The notes under the pieces were generated by a model. The model was not told where the DNA came from. It was given only the letters and a program-made list of their open reading frames with translations, and did not search any database. DNA of 64,000 nt from Rhizobium laguerreae (GTDB lineage: Bacteria > Pseudomonadota > Alphaproteobacteria > Rhizobiales > Rhizobiaceae), in the NCBI RefSeq assembly GCF_002008165.1, contig NZ_MRDM01000029.1, positions 124,001-188,000 of the forward strand. Reading direction: 5' to 3'. Each line of letters opens with the position of its first letter. Position 1 is the first letter of the stretch. Shown in pieces: positions 8,579-17,379 of the stretch. A program made the position numbers and the translations under genes.

Positions 8579-8668
8579 TTGACAGTGATTCGAGGAAGTG
8601 CGATTCTCAGATTGTCCAGATATGAGAAAGGCTTCCGCGACGGCAACGTTCGGAGGCTTTTTTCTTTT
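8579..8668 (+). ncRNA. Counter-transcribed RNA (incompatibility RNA) between repB and repC
   Basis: In the repB-repC gap, on the strand opposite to repABC, there is a TTGACA -35 (8579-8584) and a -10-like GATTCT at 8602-8607 (17-bp spacer). After a predicted start near 8614, a hairpin is formed by AAAGGCTTCCG and CGGAGGCTTT (one bulged G) and followed by TTTTTTCTTTT, ending near 8668. This matches the size, position and terminator of the roughly 55-base antisense RNA of repABC plasmids. That RNA represses repC expression and determines incompatibility. The coordinates include the promoter. Confidence 0.65.
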
Positions 8669-8673
8669 GCGGC

Positions 8674-9669
8674 CTACTCTCCTGCTTGCAACTTGCCGGC
8701 CCGATAGGCTTCGTAAAGCTCATCGAGACGGCGTGAAATGTAAGCGCCGAAATCCGGCGCGTCGCCGGTCTTCAACGCGATCGTGAAGGAATTGCCGGCG
8801 CTCTTGATTCGACCGGCAATCTTGCCGCCGCTCTTCGGCTTCCAGTCAAATTCCGTGGTTTCCGGCTTTGCCTCTTTCTTGGCGAGCTCGGCGACCAAAA
8901 GCTCAAATCGGCGGTCGCTCTCTTCCGCCATGAAACTTCCCGAGGCAATGAGCTTCGCGAGCCGGGCGGCCGTCATCCCATTCCAGTCCTGGGCAAGCGC
9001 CATCCACCGCCGTCGCCCGATGCCGGGTGCGGCTCCAACCGCCCTGACCATCTCGGCGGGAATGGCTTTTGCGACGGATATCAGCTTCGAGAGCTCGGTC
9101 TTGTCGGTTGACAGCGCCTTCATGATGACCGGGCGCTCAAAGCCCTTGAGCTCGAGATTGAGGGCAAAAACCGCGCGTTCGATATAGGAAAGGTTGCGAC
9201 GCGCCGAATTCTCGATGCCCTGCGCGATGACGACATCGGTATCGTCGAGCTTACGGACGATCGCCTGCACCTTGAGGCCGAGCAGCTTGACCGCCTGCAG
9301 GCGGCGATGCCCGTATGCGATCTGGTAGCGGTCAGCATCATTCGGATGGCGGCGAACGAGGATCGGCACTTCCTGGCCGTTCTCGGCAATCGACTGCACC
9401 AGCTCGTCTTCGATATCGAGGGGCTGGTCGACAAGGCGGTCACGGACGAAGGAGGAATCAATCAGATCGGGATCAAGCTCGACGATGCGTTCACCGGAGA
9501 GCAAGGCCTCCTGCATCGCCCTGCTCTCTTCCTCCATGCGGCCAAGGGTCAGCGCCATCGTGCGAACCGGCCCGGCGGATCCGCGCGAGGATGGTTCTTC
9601 GTAGTTGGCCGCGGCCAACTCCTGCGCCGTATCGTCGAAAAGACCTTTCAGGCGATCGCGTCTGCTCAT
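8674..9669 (-). CDS. repB: RepB plasmid partition protein (ParB family)
   Basis: A 331-residue ParB-family protein that binds the parS-like palindromes and segregates the plasmid together with RepA. The N-terminal ParB/Srx domain contains IVELDPDLIDSSFVRDRL, then PILVRRHP and the phosphate-binding GHRRLQAVK motif. The central helix-turn-helix is around SYIERAVFALNLELKG...TDKTELSKLISVAKAIP. The start overlaps the repA stop by four bases (ATGA). A perfect GTTGGCCGCGGCCAAC site lies inside its own 5-prime end. Confidence 0.93.
   Translation of the reverse strand: MSRRDRLKGLFDDTAQELAAANYEEPSSRGSAGPVRTMALTLGRMEEESRAMQEALLSGERIVELDPDLIDSSFVRDRLVDQPLDIEDELVQSIAENGQEVPILVRRHPNDADRYQIAYGHRRLQAVKLLGLKVQAIVRKLDDTDVVIAQGIENSARRNLSYIERAVFALNLELKGFERPVIMKALSTDKTELSKLISVAKAIPAEMVRAVGAAPGIGRRRWMALAQDWNGMTAARLAKLIASGSFMAEESDRRFELLVAELAKKEAKPETTEFDWKPKSGGKIAGRIKSAGNSFTIALKTGDAPDFGAYISRRLDELYEAYRAGKLQAGE
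9604..9619. other. parS-like palindrome inside repB
   Basis: GTTGGCCGCGGCCAAC is a perfect 16-bp palindrome matching the GTTNNNNGCNNNNAAC form of RepB-binding centromere sites. It lies about 20 codons inside repB. An identical copy lies upstream of repA at 10980-10995. Confidence 0.75.
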
Positions 9670-10862
9670 GCTCGACCCCAGGCTTTGTGAATACCGGCGA
9701 GAACCTCCCCGTTGGCGGCATTGACCGATTCCAGCGCCCGGTCATAGGTCGAGCGGCGCACCTGCCCCTTCTCGATCTCGTAGAGCGTCTGCTTGGTCAG
9801 GCCGACATCGGCAATCGCCGTCGATTTGAGAATGGTCGCCGTCAATACGTCGTCACTGAAGAGGCCGCGCAACAGCGCGACGATCTGCGACTGCGGCGCA
9901 TCGAAGGGTTCGTGACGCGTGACGACATATTTGATGAAATCATGCTGCAGGTCGCCGCCGGCCTTGCGTACGACGGAAAGCAGATCCGACGTCATCAGCA
10001 GGAACTGCGACATGGACGCGACGTCGACCATCTGCGGATGAATGGTGATGAGCAGCGATGTTGCTGCGCAGACAGCGCCAAGCGTCAGGTAACCGAGCTG
10101 CGGCGGGCAGTCGATCACCACGATGTCATAATCGGCCTCGACCTCGGCAATGGCGATGCCAACGCGACGGAAGAACAGCTCGCCGGGTCGCTGCCGGTCG
10201 TTCAGTGCCCGTGGCGTCTCATGCTCGAACTCCATCAGTTCGAGATTGCCCGGCACCAGATCCAGCCCGTCGAAATAGGTCTTGCGGACGATCTCCTTCA
10301 GCGGCTTGCGGCCCTCATCATAGCGAATTGCGCCGTAGAGCGTATCGCCCTCGGAAAGATCGAATTCGGGCTGAACGCCGAGCATGGAGGAGAGCGAAGC
10401 CTGCGGATCGAGATCGATGGCAAGCACTCGGTAACCCGCCAGTGCCAGATACTGCGCCAGATAGAGCGTTGTCGTGGTCTTGGCCGAACCGCCCTTGAAA
10501 TTGGTGACGGCAACCGTCTGCAGCTTCTCGCCAGGGCGACGCCACGGCTGATAGGAAAGCGCGTCCTTCGGCTTGAGCTTGGCCAAATATTGGCGCAATT
10601 CGTTGATCTGGCCGAGCGTGTAGGAACGCCGGCCATTCTGGGCAAGATCCGGCTGCGGTCCCTTGCCATCCAGCGAAAGCTGGCGAAGATAGCCGTCCGA
10701 GACGCCGATCATCTGGGCCGCCTCCCCGGAGGAGAATGTTCGTAGCGTCTTTTGCGAGAGCGGCGGAAACAGCTTGTCGCGGAGGAGCTTCAGTTGCCGC
10801 GAAAGCTGGTTCGCATGCCGCTCGATCCGTACATCTGTCGTCGATACGCTAATGTTGTCCAA
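9666..10862 (-). CDS. repA: RepA partition ATPase (ParA family) and repABC repressor
   Basis: RepA is a Walker-type ATPase that positions plasmid copies and represses the repABC operon with RepB. The N-terminal helix-turn-helix is FSSGEAAQMIGVSDGYLRQLSL (reported here as the region near residues 44-65). The deviant Walker A is KGGSAKTTT, followed by LAIDLDPQASLS and Walker B-like VIDCPPQ. The start is a non-ATG codon. TTG 10862 lies 9 bases after AAGGA and gives the usual N terminus; TTG 10871 in the same frame is too close to that ribosome site but cannot be excluded. The length is about 398-401 residues, normal for the family. Confidence 0.92.
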   Translation of the reverse strand: MDNISVSTTDVRIERHANQLSRQLKLLRDKLFPPLSQKTLRTFSSGEAAQMIGVSDGYLRQLSLDGKGPQPDLAQNGRRSYTLGQINELRQYLAKLKPKDALSYQPWRRPGEKLQTVAVTNFKGGSAKTTTTLYLAQYLALAGYRVLAIDLDPQASLSSMLGVQPEFDLSEGDTLYGAIRYDEGRKPLKEIVRKTYFDGLDLVPGNLELMEFEHETPRALNDRQRPGELFFRRVGIAIAEVEADYDIVVIDCPPQLGYLTLGAVCAATSLLITIHPQMVDVASMSQFLLMTSDLLSVVRKAGGDLQHDFIKYVVTRHEPFDAPQSQIVALLRGLFSDDVLTATILKSTAIADVGLTKQTLYEIEKGQVRRSTYDRALESVNAANGEVLAGIHKAWGRA

Positions 10863-10875
10863 AACACCCAATCCT

Positions 10876-10922
10876 TTTCGATGCGCTTTTCTGTCAACTT
10901 AGCGTCAAAAAGCGTATCGAAA
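10876..10922 (-). promoter_or_regulatory. Inverted repeat upstream of repA, likely RepA operator
   Basis: Arms TTTCGATGCGCTTTT (10876-10890) and AAAAGCGTATCGAAA (10908-10922) are complementary at 14 of 15 positions, with a 17-base centre containing TTGAC-like hexamers on the minus strand. The repeat abuts the repA ribosome site. Autorepression by RepA through a long dyad at this position is established for repABC operons. The exact promoter hexamers are not resolved here. Confidence 0.6.
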
Positions 10923-10979
10923 GTGACACGATTCGGGATTTGCAGCAACAACAGGGCTTAGATGCCACCCACAGGCCCG

Positions 10980-10995
10980 GTTGGCCGCGGCCAAC
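10980..10995. other. parS-like palindrome upstream of repA and cobF
   Basis: GTTGGCCGCGGCCAAC is identical to the site at 9604-9619. It sits between the divergent repA and cobF genes, about 70 bases before the cobF start, so bound RepB could also affect cobF transcription. Confidence 0.75.
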
Positions 10996-11065
10996 TCCCT
11001 ATTCGGCCCTTGCGACGAGCGGGCTTTTTCGGCAAGACCGCCAGGACTCAACGGGGAGTATCCGC

Positions 11066-11830
11066 TTGAAGCATATCCATATCATCGGCATCGGCACGGG
11101 CAACCCGGAGCACCTGACCATACAGGCGATCAACGCAATGAACGCGGTCGACGTGGTCTTCCTGCCGGTCAAGATCGCCGGAAAGGAAGAACTCGCCGAA
11201 ATCCGGCGGGATATCTGCCAACGCTATATCACACGGCCGGCCGGCAGGATTTCAGAATTCGCGGTGCCGCAAAGGCAGACGGCAGACAAGACCTATGTGC
11301 AGAGCGTCGACGCCTGGCACGGTGAGATCGCCCGCATCTATGGAGAACTGATCTCCGGTCTCCCGCATGATGGCAGCGGCGCCTTTCTCGTCTGGGGAGA
11401 TCCCAGTCTCTACGACAGCACGATCCGCATCATCGAACGCGTGCGCCGGGAAAGCAGCGTGGATTTCGACTACAGCGTCATTCCCGGCATCACCAGCATC
11501 CAGGCGCTGGCGGCCAGCCACAGAATCCCGGTCAACCTCGTCGGCAAACCGATCGAAATCACCACAGGGCGCAGGCTGGCGCAGGACGGGCTTTTGACCG
11601 ACAGCACCGTCGTCATGCTTGACGGCGAACAGGCTTTTGCCAAGATCGACGATCCCGACGCCGAGATCTTCTGGGGCGCCTATCTCGGCACCAAGGACGA
11701 GATCGTCAAATCAGGACGACTTGGCGACATCGCCACCGACATTCTGAGACTCAGGGCCGAGGCCAGGCAGCGGCATGGCTGGATCATGGACATCTATCTC
11801 CTGCGCAAGGGACGGGATTTCGACGAATAG
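11066..11830 (+). CDS. cobF: Precorrin-6A synthase (deacetylating), CobF
   Basis: A 254-residue SAM-dependent methyltransferase of the CobF type, which methylates C-1 of precorrin-5 and releases the acetyl fragment. The N terminus has the tetrapyrrole-methylase loop IGIGTGNPEHLTIQAINAM, and the middle has FLVWGDPSLYDSTIRI and VIPGITSIQALAA. The start is taken as TTG 11066, seven bases after GGGGAG, because upstream in-frame codons lie in the parS region and do not look like protein. The gene heads the cob block and is separated from cobG by 73 bases. Confidence 0.9.
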   Translation: MKHIHIIGIGTGNPEHLTIQAINAMNAVDVVFLPVKIAGKEELAEIRRDICQRYITRPAGRISEFAVPQRQTADKTYVQSVDAWHGEIARIYGELISGLPHDGSGAFLVWGDPSLYDSTIRIIERVRRESSVDFDYSVIPGITSIQALAASHRIPVNLVGKPIEITTGRRLAQDGLLTDSTVVMLDGEQAFAKIDDPDAEIFWGAYLGTKDEIVKSGRLGDIATDILRLRAEARQRHGWIMDIYLLRKGRDFDE

Positions 11831-11903
11831 CCAGTCCGAAGCCTTTCCAGCATGCTTTGCCGGCCCGGCTGCGATCATGTAAGAAGTGGCCAGAGGATCG
11901 AGA

Positions 11904-13286
11904 ATGAGCATTAAGGCCGCAAAGGCGAGCGACAGGACAGGGGAGGCGGATCTGCACGATCGCCCGGCGGCGGAGATGCGTAGGCGCGGCGCCTGCCCCG
12001 CCCTTGCCGCACCCATGCCGACCGGCGACGGTTTGCTGGTACGGCTGCGGCCTGCCGGCGGCGCGTTGACGCCGTCGCAGTTCGCAAGCCTCGCCCGCTC
12101 CGCCGCGGCCCATGGAAACGGCATTCTCGAAATCACCGCCCGCGGCAGTCTGCAGATCCGAGGCCTTCGGGCCGAGACCGTCGGACAGCTCGCTGCCGAT
12201 ATCGATGTCGCCGGAATCACCGTGCCGGACGGGCCGGTGATCGAGACATCGCCGCTGTACGGCATCGACCCGGAAGAGATAAGCGATCCGGCCGCGATGG
12301 AAATGGCCTTGCGCAGCATGCTCCACGATCAGCTTGCGTCGCCGCGGCTCGCGCCAAAACTCTCGCTCGTCGTCGACGGTGGCGGATCATTCGGCTTGTC
12401 GGCACTGTCGGCCGATATCCGTATCGTCGCGCAATCCCCCGAAGATTGGCTTGTCGCGACCAATGGCGACGGTGAAACCGCAACGCCGGTCGCGATCGGT
12501 CCCGCGGAGACGGCGATGTCGGCCGTCGGCGAAATCCTGAGCTTGTTGGTGACCCTCGGGCAGGGCAGACGGGCAAGGGATATCGATCCGGCGCTTCTGC
12601 GGGCGCGTTTTCCCGCGATGGATGACGTTCGATCCATTGCTTCACGCGGGGGAGGGATGCCGCTTGCCGGCTCGCACAGGCTTGAGGACGGCAAAACCAT
12701 ACTCGGCGTCAGGCCGGAATTCGGGCAGATGAGATCGTCCGATCTGGTCGCTTTGCTCGATCTCGCAAAGGCCCGTGGCGCTACAGCCATCCGGCTTGCG
12801 CCCGGTCGCGGTTTTTTCGTCATCGGGCTCTCCGCCGATACAGTGCCGGCTATGCAGGTGGCCGCCGCCGGACTTGGCTTCAGCACCCAGCCCGGCGAGA
12901 ATACCGAGCATATTGCCGCCTGTGCCGGCGCCGGCGCCTGCGGCTCCGCTTTCTACGAGACCCGAACTCTGGCGCGGCGCCTCATTGCCGTAGCACCTGC
13001 CCTTTTCGACGGTTCGCTGACACTGCATCTGTCCGGCTGTCCTAAGGGCTGCGCTCATGCGCGGCCGGCGCTGACCCTGACGGGCTCGGCGGAGGGTTAT
13101 GGCCTCATCCTCAATGGGCTTGCCGCGGATCTGCCGGATGAACGGATCTCTGGCGGTCGGATCGATTTCGCTATAGAGAGGCTCGCCCGGACCATCGAAG
13201 ACAACAAAGACGCTGGCGAATCGACCGCCGCCTGCCTTACACGGCTTGGCGCAACCGGCGTTTCGAAGGCGCTGCGACAGGAATAG
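11904..13286 (+). CDS. cobG: Precorrin-3B synthase, CobG
   Basis: A 460-residue protein of the sulfite/nitrite reductase-like family that hydroxylates C-20 of precorrin-3A with oxygen and forms the gamma-lactone, a hallmark of the aerobic B12 route. Two ferredoxin-like half-domains are present. The iron-sulfur ligands are C-x5-C in ACAGAGACGSA and C-x3-C in SGCPKGCAH, near residues 350-405. ATG 11904 is preferred over GTG 11886 because GAGGA lies 7 bases upstream. cobH begins two bases after its stop. Confidence 0.9.
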   Translation: MSIKAAKASDRTGEADLHDRPAAEMRRRGACPALAAPMPTGDGLLVRLRPAGGALTPSQFASLARSAAAHGNGILEITARGSLQIRGLRAETVGQLAADIDVAGITVPDGPVIETSPLYGIDPEEISDPAAMEMALRSMLHDQLASPRLAPKLSLVVDGGGSFGLSALSADIRIVAQSPEDWLVATNGDGETATPVAIGPAETAMSAVGEILSLLVTLGQGRRARDIDPALLRARFPAMDDVRSIASRGGGMPLAGSHRLEDGKTILGVRPEFGQMRSSDLVALLDLAKARGATAIRLAPGRGFFVIGLSADTVPAMQVAAAGLGFSTQPGENTEHIAACAGAGACGSAFYETRTLARRLIAVAPALFDGSLTLHLSGCPKGCAHARPALTLTGSAEGYGLILNGLAADLPDERISGGRIDFAIERLARTIEDNKDAGESTAACLTRLGATGVSKALRQE

Positions 13287-13288
13287 GA

Positions 13289-13921
13289 ATGCCAGACTAC
13301 GATTATATCCGCAGCGGCGATGCGATCTACGAGCGTTCCTTTGCGATTATCCGTGCCGAGGCCGATCTTTCGCGCTTCACCGACGATCAAGCCGAAATCG
13401 CCGTGCGCATGATCCACGCCTGCGGGCTGGTCGAGGCGGCGGAGCATTTTGTCTTTTCCGCCGATTTCGTCAGCGCAGCGCGCGGCGCGCTGAAGGGTGG
13501 CGCACCGATCTTCTGCGATGCGGAGATGGTATCCCAGGGCGTGACCCGGGCGCGGCTACCGACGCAGAATGAGGTGATCTGCACGCTGCGCGATCCCGCG
13601 ACACCGGAGCTTGCGCGCGAGACCGGCAATACGCGCTCGGCCGCCGCCATGCATCTCTGGCTCGATCGGCTCGGTGGAAGCGTTGTCGCGATCGGCAATG
13701 CACCGACAGCGCTCTTCCATCTGCTCGAACTACTGCGCGACGGCGCCCCGAAACCCGCGGCGATCCTCGGCATGCCCGTGGGCTTCGTCGGCGCGGCGGA
13801 ATCGAAGGATGCATTGGCGGGAAATTCCTACGGCGTACCATTTGCCATCGTCCGCGGCCGGCTCGGCGGCAGCGCCATGACGGCAGCCGCCATCAATGCA
13901 TTGGCGAGGCCGGGCCTATGA
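13289..13921 (+). CDS. cobH: Precorrin-8X methylmutase, CobH
   Basis: A 210-residue enzyme that moves the methyl group from C-11 to C-12, giving hydrogenobyrinic acid. Typical blocks are VRMIHACGLVEAAEHFVFS near the N terminus (containing the catalytic His), GAPIFCDAEMVSQGVTR, and the C-terminal GMPVGFVGAAESKDAL...SYGVPFAIVRGRLGGS. AATAGGA precedes the ATG. The gene overlaps cobI by four bases. Confidence 0.93.
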   Translation: MPDYDYIRSGDAIYERSFAIIRAEADLSRFTDDQAEIAVRMIHACGLVEAAEHFVFSADFVSAARGALKGGAPIFCDAEMVSQGVTRARLPTQNEVICTLRDPATPELARETGNTRSAAAMHLWLDRLGGSVVAIGNAPTALFHLLELLRDGAPKPAAILGMPVGFVGAAESKDALAGNSYGVPFAIVRGRLGGSAMTAAAINALARPGL

Positions 13922-14649
13922 CGACAAGCGGCCGTCTCATCGGCGTCGGCACGGGTCCGGGCGATCCGGAGCTCCTTACCCTCAAAGCCGTGCGCGCCAT
14001 CGAAGGCGCTGATGTGATCGCCTATTTCGCCAAGCAGGGCAGGGGCGGCAACGGCAAGGCGATCGTCGAGCCGCTGCTGAAAACCGGAGTGACGCTGCTG
14101 CCGCTCTATTATCCCGTGACGACCGAAATCGACAAGAACGACGAACGCTATCAGAGGCTCATCACCCAATTCTACGATCTGTCTGCCAAAGCTGTTGCCG
14201 GGCATCTCGATGCCGGGCTGAGCGTCGCCGTTCTCAGCGAAGGTGATCCGCTCTTCTACGGCTCCTATATGCACCTGCATGTCAGGCTTTCCCAACGCTA
14301 CCCGACGGAAGTGATCCCGGGCATCAGCGCCATGTCGGGCTGCTGGTCGCTGGCGGGCATGCCGATCGTCCAGGGCGACGACGTGCTTACCGTACTGCCC
14401 GGTACGATGGTCGAGACCGAGCTGACGCGGCGACTTGCCGATACACAAGCCGCCGTCATCATGAAGGTGGGCCGTAATCTGCCGAAGATCCGCCGGGCGC
14501 TGGCGGCCGCCGGCCGGCTTGCGGAAGCCGTCTATGTCGAACGCGGCACCATGGCGAATGCGGCGATGGAAATGCTTGCCGACAGGACCGACGGCGATGC
14601 GCCGTATTTTTCGCTCGTGCTGGTGCCGGGCTGGGAGGGCAGCCGATGA
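13918..14649 (+). CDS. cobI: Precorrin-2 C20-methyltransferase, CobI
   Basis: A 243-residue SAM-dependent methyltransferase that converts precorrin-2 to precorrin-3A, the committed step into the corrin branch. The N-terminal loop is GVGTGPGDPELLTLKAVRAI, and further motifs are LSEGDPLFYGSYMHLH and VIPGISAMSGCWSLAGMP. It overlaps both neighbours by four bases (ATGA), so translation is coupled through cobH-cobI-cobJ. Confidence 0.93.
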   Translation: MTTSGRLIGVGTGPGDPELLTLKAVRAIEGADVIAYFAKQGRGGNGKAIVEPLLKTGVTLLPLYYPVTTEIDKNDERYQRLITQFYDLSAKAVAGHLDAGLSVAVLSEGDPLFYGSYMHLHVRLSQRYPTEVIPGISAMSGCWSLAGMPIVQGDDVLTVLPGTMVETELTRRLADTQAAVIMKVGRNLPKIRRALAAAGRLAEAVYVERGTMANAAMEMLADRTDGDAPYFSLVLVPGWEGSR

Positions 14650-15410
14650 GCGGCAGGCTTTACGTGATCGGCACCGGTCCCGGCAACCCCGAGCAGATGA
14701 CGCCGGAGGCGCTGGCCGCCGTCGATGCGGCGACGGATTTCTTCGGCTACGGACCATATCTCGACAGGCTGGAGCTCCGCCACGATCAACTGCGGCATGC
14801 CTCGGACAATCGCGAGGAGCTCGACAGGGCAGGGGCAGCGCTCGCCATGGCGGCGGATGGCGCCAAGGTCTGCGTCGTCTCCGGCGGCGACCCCGGCGTC
14901 TTCGCCATGGCGGCCGCGGTCTGCGAAGCAATCGAGAACGGGCCGGCCGCCTGGCGCGCGGTCGATCTCATCATCCTGCCCGGCATCACGGCGATGCTGG
15001 CAGTGGCGGCAAGAGCAGGCGCTCCACTTGGCCATGATTTCTGCGCCATATCGCTGTCTGACAATCTAAAGCCTTGGAATATAATAGAAAACCGTCTTGC
15101 ATTGGCGGCAAAGGCAGGTTTTGTCATCGCGCTTTATAATCCGATCAGCCGGGCGCGGCCCTGGCAGCTCGGCGAAGCCTTTAAGCTGTTGCGCGACCAT
15201 CTGCCTGCAGCAACACCGGTTATTTTCGGGCGGGCGGCCGGGCGGCCGGACGAACGCATCGCCGTCCAGCAGCTGGCGCAGGCAGATGCGTCGATTGCCG
15301 ATATGGCGACCTGCATCATCATCGGCTCGGCCGAGACACGCATCGTCACGCGGCCGGGCAGATTGGACCTCGTCTATACGCCGCGCTTCATGGCGGGGGG
15401 AAACAGGTGA
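14646..15410 (+). CDS. cobJ: Precorrin-3B C17-methyltransferase, CobJ
   Basis: A 254-residue methyltransferase that carries out ring contraction with C-17 methylation, giving precorrin-4. The motifs are VIGTGPGNPEQMTPEALAAV, VSGGDPGVFAMAAAV, LPGITAMLAVAARAGAPLGHDFCAISLSD and ALYNPISRAR. Its last 37 bases overlap the end of cobK on the opposite strand, so the two messages would be complementary at their 3-prime ends. Confidence 0.93.
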   Translation: MSGRLYVIGTGPGNPEQMTPEALAAVDAATDFFGYGPYLDRLELRHDQLRHASDNREELDRAGAALAMAADGAKVCVVSGGDPGVFAMAAAVCEAIENGPAAWRAVDLIILPGITAMLAVAARAGAPLGHDFCAISLSDNLKPWNIIENRLALAAKAGFVIALYNPISRARPWQLGEAFKLLRDHLPAATPVIFGRAAGRPDERIAVQQLAQADASIADMATCIIIGSAETRIVTRPGRLDLVYTPRFMAGGNR

Positions 15411-16144
15411 TCGATCGCCGCCAGCGCCGCCTCGACAGTGTCGACAGCCTTGACCGTGGAGGCCGGCGCGCGCGTTACCATCATCACCTCGATACCGAGC
15501 AGGCGGGCTGCCTCGATCTTTGCATAGGTGGCGGCACCGCCACTGTTCTTGGCGACGATGGCGTCGATGTCGTGCTGCCTCAGCAGATCGCATTCACCGT
15601 CCAGCGTGAACGGACCCCGATCGAGGACATAGTCGACATTATCAAGCACAAGCGGTGGTTCGACGGGATCGACGCTGCGAACGAGGTAGTGATGTTGCGG
15701 CGCAGCTTCCGCATGATGCGCACCTTGCCGGCCCGTCGCCAGAAAGACATGGCGGGGGGAGGGGCCGAGCGCTTCGATGGCCTCCGCAATACTCTGCACC
15801 TCCCGCCAGCGATCGCCCGGAAGTCGTTGCCATTCGGGACGGCGCAAAGCGATCGTGGCAATGCCGGCGGTCTCGGCCGCGAAAGGGGCATTGGCCGAAA
15901 TGCGCTCGGCGAAGGGATGCGTGGCGTCGATCAACAGGTCATATCCGCCGGCCTTCAGGAAATCGGCAAGTGCGGCAGCACCGCCGAAACCGCCGATGCG
16001 AACCGGAACAGGCTGCGTGGCCGGTTTTTCGGTGCGGCCGGCAAGCGACAGCAGAACATCGCATTCATCCCGCGCCGCCAGCGCCTCGGCCAGCAGCCGC
16101 GCCTCGCTGGTGCCGCCGAGGATCAAGATGCGGGGTCTTACCAT
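15374..16144 (-). CDS. cobK: Precorrin-6A reductase, CobK
   Basis: A 256-residue NADPH-dependent reductase that converts precorrin-6A to precorrin-6B. It begins MVRPRILILGGTSEARLLAEAL and contains LIDATHPFAERISANA, HVFLATGRQG and AKNSGGAATYAKIEAARLLG, all typical of CobK. The open frame extends upstream, but ATG 16144 fits the family start; the extension would run into cobL. It is the only cob gene on the minus strand. Its ATG shares two bases with the cobL ATG and its end overlaps cobJ by 37 bases. Confidence 0.92.
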   Translation of the reverse strand: MVRPRILILGGTSEARLLAEALAARDECDVLLSLAGRTEKPATQPVPVRIGGFGGAAALADFLKAGGYDLLIDATHPFAERISANAPFAAETAGIATIALRRPEWQRLPGDRWREVQSIAEAIEALGPSPRHVFLATGRQGAHHAEAAPQHHYLVRSVDPVEPPLVLDNVDYVLDRGPFTLDGECDLLRQHDIDAIVAKNSGGAATYAKIEAARLLGIEVMMVTRAPASTVKAVDTVEAALAAIDHLFPPAMKRGV

Positions 16145-17375
16145 GTCTGATGTCTCTCCTGCTTCCGGCCAGCGCTGGCTGACTATTATCGGCATCGGCG
16201 AAGATGGTCCAGAAGGGCTGGGCGAGGAGGCAAAGAGGCTGATTGCGACCGCACCCGCCGTCTTCGGCGGCGCGCGGCACCACGCGCTTGCCGCGTCGCT
16301 GATCACAGGCGAAAGGTTTTCCTGGCAGAGCCCGTTCGAGCGCTCGGTCGAGGCTATCCTCGAAAGGCGCGGCACGCCTGTTGTCGTGCTTGCCTCTGGC
16401 GATCCCTTCCTCTATGGCGTCGGCGCAACGCTCTCCCGCTACGTGGCGGCGGACGAGATGCGCACCATCCCCGCACCCTCGGCCTTCAGCCTTGCCGCCT
16501 CCCGCCTTGGCTGGCCGCTGCAGGACGTCGCGACGATTTCGCTGCATGGACGGCCGATCGATCTGATCCGGCCGCATCTGCACGCCGGACGGCGCATCAT
16601 CGCGCTGACCTCGGACGAGAAGGGGCCCGGCGATCTGGCTGCCCTGCTGACTGCTGGCGGATTCGGTCAGTCAAGGCTTACCGTGCTTGAGGCGCTTGGC
16701 GGCGTTCGGGAACGGCAGAGAAGTGCCCCCGCGACGGATTTCAACCTGCTGGACATCGATCCGCTGAACGTCTGCGCACTCGATATCGCGGCAGGGGAGG
16801 GGGCTCGCATCCTGCCTTTTGCCGCGGGGCTCGAAGACGAGCTGTTCGAGCACGACGGACAGATCACCAAACGCGAAATCCGGGCGATGACGCTTTCGGC
16901 GCTCGCGCCGCGTCACGACGAACTGCTCTGGGATATCGGCGCGGGCTCGGGCTCGATCGGCATCGAATGGATGCTGGTCGATCCCAGCCTGAAGGCAATC
17001 GCCGTCGAACAGTCGCCGGAACGGGCCGCACGTATCGCCCGCAACGCGTCCGCCTTCGGCGTGCCGCATCTCGCCGTCATTGAAGGTATGGCGCCCGATG
17101 CGCTGAATGGCCTCTCGGCGCCGGATGTGATCTTCCTCGGCGGCGGCGGTAGCGAGCCTGGTGTTATCGATGCTGCGATTGCCGCGCTGAAGCGGGGAGG
17201 GCGGCTCGTCTCCAATGCCGTGACGCTGGAAATGGAAGCGGTGCTGCTCGCCGAACATGGCAAACGCGGCGGCCTTCTCACGCGGATCGAAATATCGCGC
17301 GCCCAACCCGTCGGCGGCATGACCGGCTGGCGCCCGGCAATGCCGGTAACGCAGTGGCGCTGGACGAAAGGATGA
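16143..17375 (+). CDS. cobL: Precorrin-6Y C5,15-methyltransferase (decarboxylating), CobL
   Basis: A 410-residue fusion of two methyltransferases. The N-terminal CbiE-like half (IIGIGEDGPEGLGEEAKRLI, VLASGDPFLYGVGATL) methylates one meso carbon. The C-terminal CbiT-like half (ELLWDIGAGSGSIGIEWMLVDP, AIAVEQSPERAARIARNA) methylates the other and decarboxylates the ring C acetate. The start overlaps that of cobK head to head (CATG at 16142-16145), leaving no separate intergenic promoter, so the promoter must lie inside cobK or transcription reads in from cobJ. Confidence 0.93.
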   Translation: MSDVSPASGQRWLTIIGIGEDGPEGLGEEAKRLIATAPAVFGGARHHALAASLITGERFSWQSPFERSVEAILERRGTPVVVLASGDPFLYGVGATLSRYVAADEMRTIPAPSAFSLAASRLGWPLQDVATISLHGRPIDLIRPHLHAGRRIIALTSDEKGPGDLAALLTAGGFGQSRLTVLEALGGVRERQRSAPATDFNLLDIDPLNVCALDIAAGEGARILPFAAGLEDELFEHDGQITKREIRAMTLSALAPRHDELLWDIGAGSGSIGIEWMLVDPSLKAIAVEQSPERAARIARNASAFGVPHLAVIEGMAPDALNGLSAPDVIFLGGGGSEPGVIDAAIAALKRGGRLVSNAVTLEMEAVLLAEHGKRGGLLTRIEISRAQPVGGMTGWRPAMPVTQWRWTKG

Positions 17376-17379
17376 CGAG

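Noticed and set aside
9315..10745. Plus-strand frame (476 codons) across repA and repB
   Set aside because: Fully antisense to repA/repB, whose family motifs are unambiguous.
10862..11066. Possible cobalamin riboswitch upstream of cobF
   Set aside because: The 200-base gap already holds the RepA dyad and the parS-like site. AAGACCGCCAGG only faintly resembles a B12 box, and no conserved core or long paired leader is visible.
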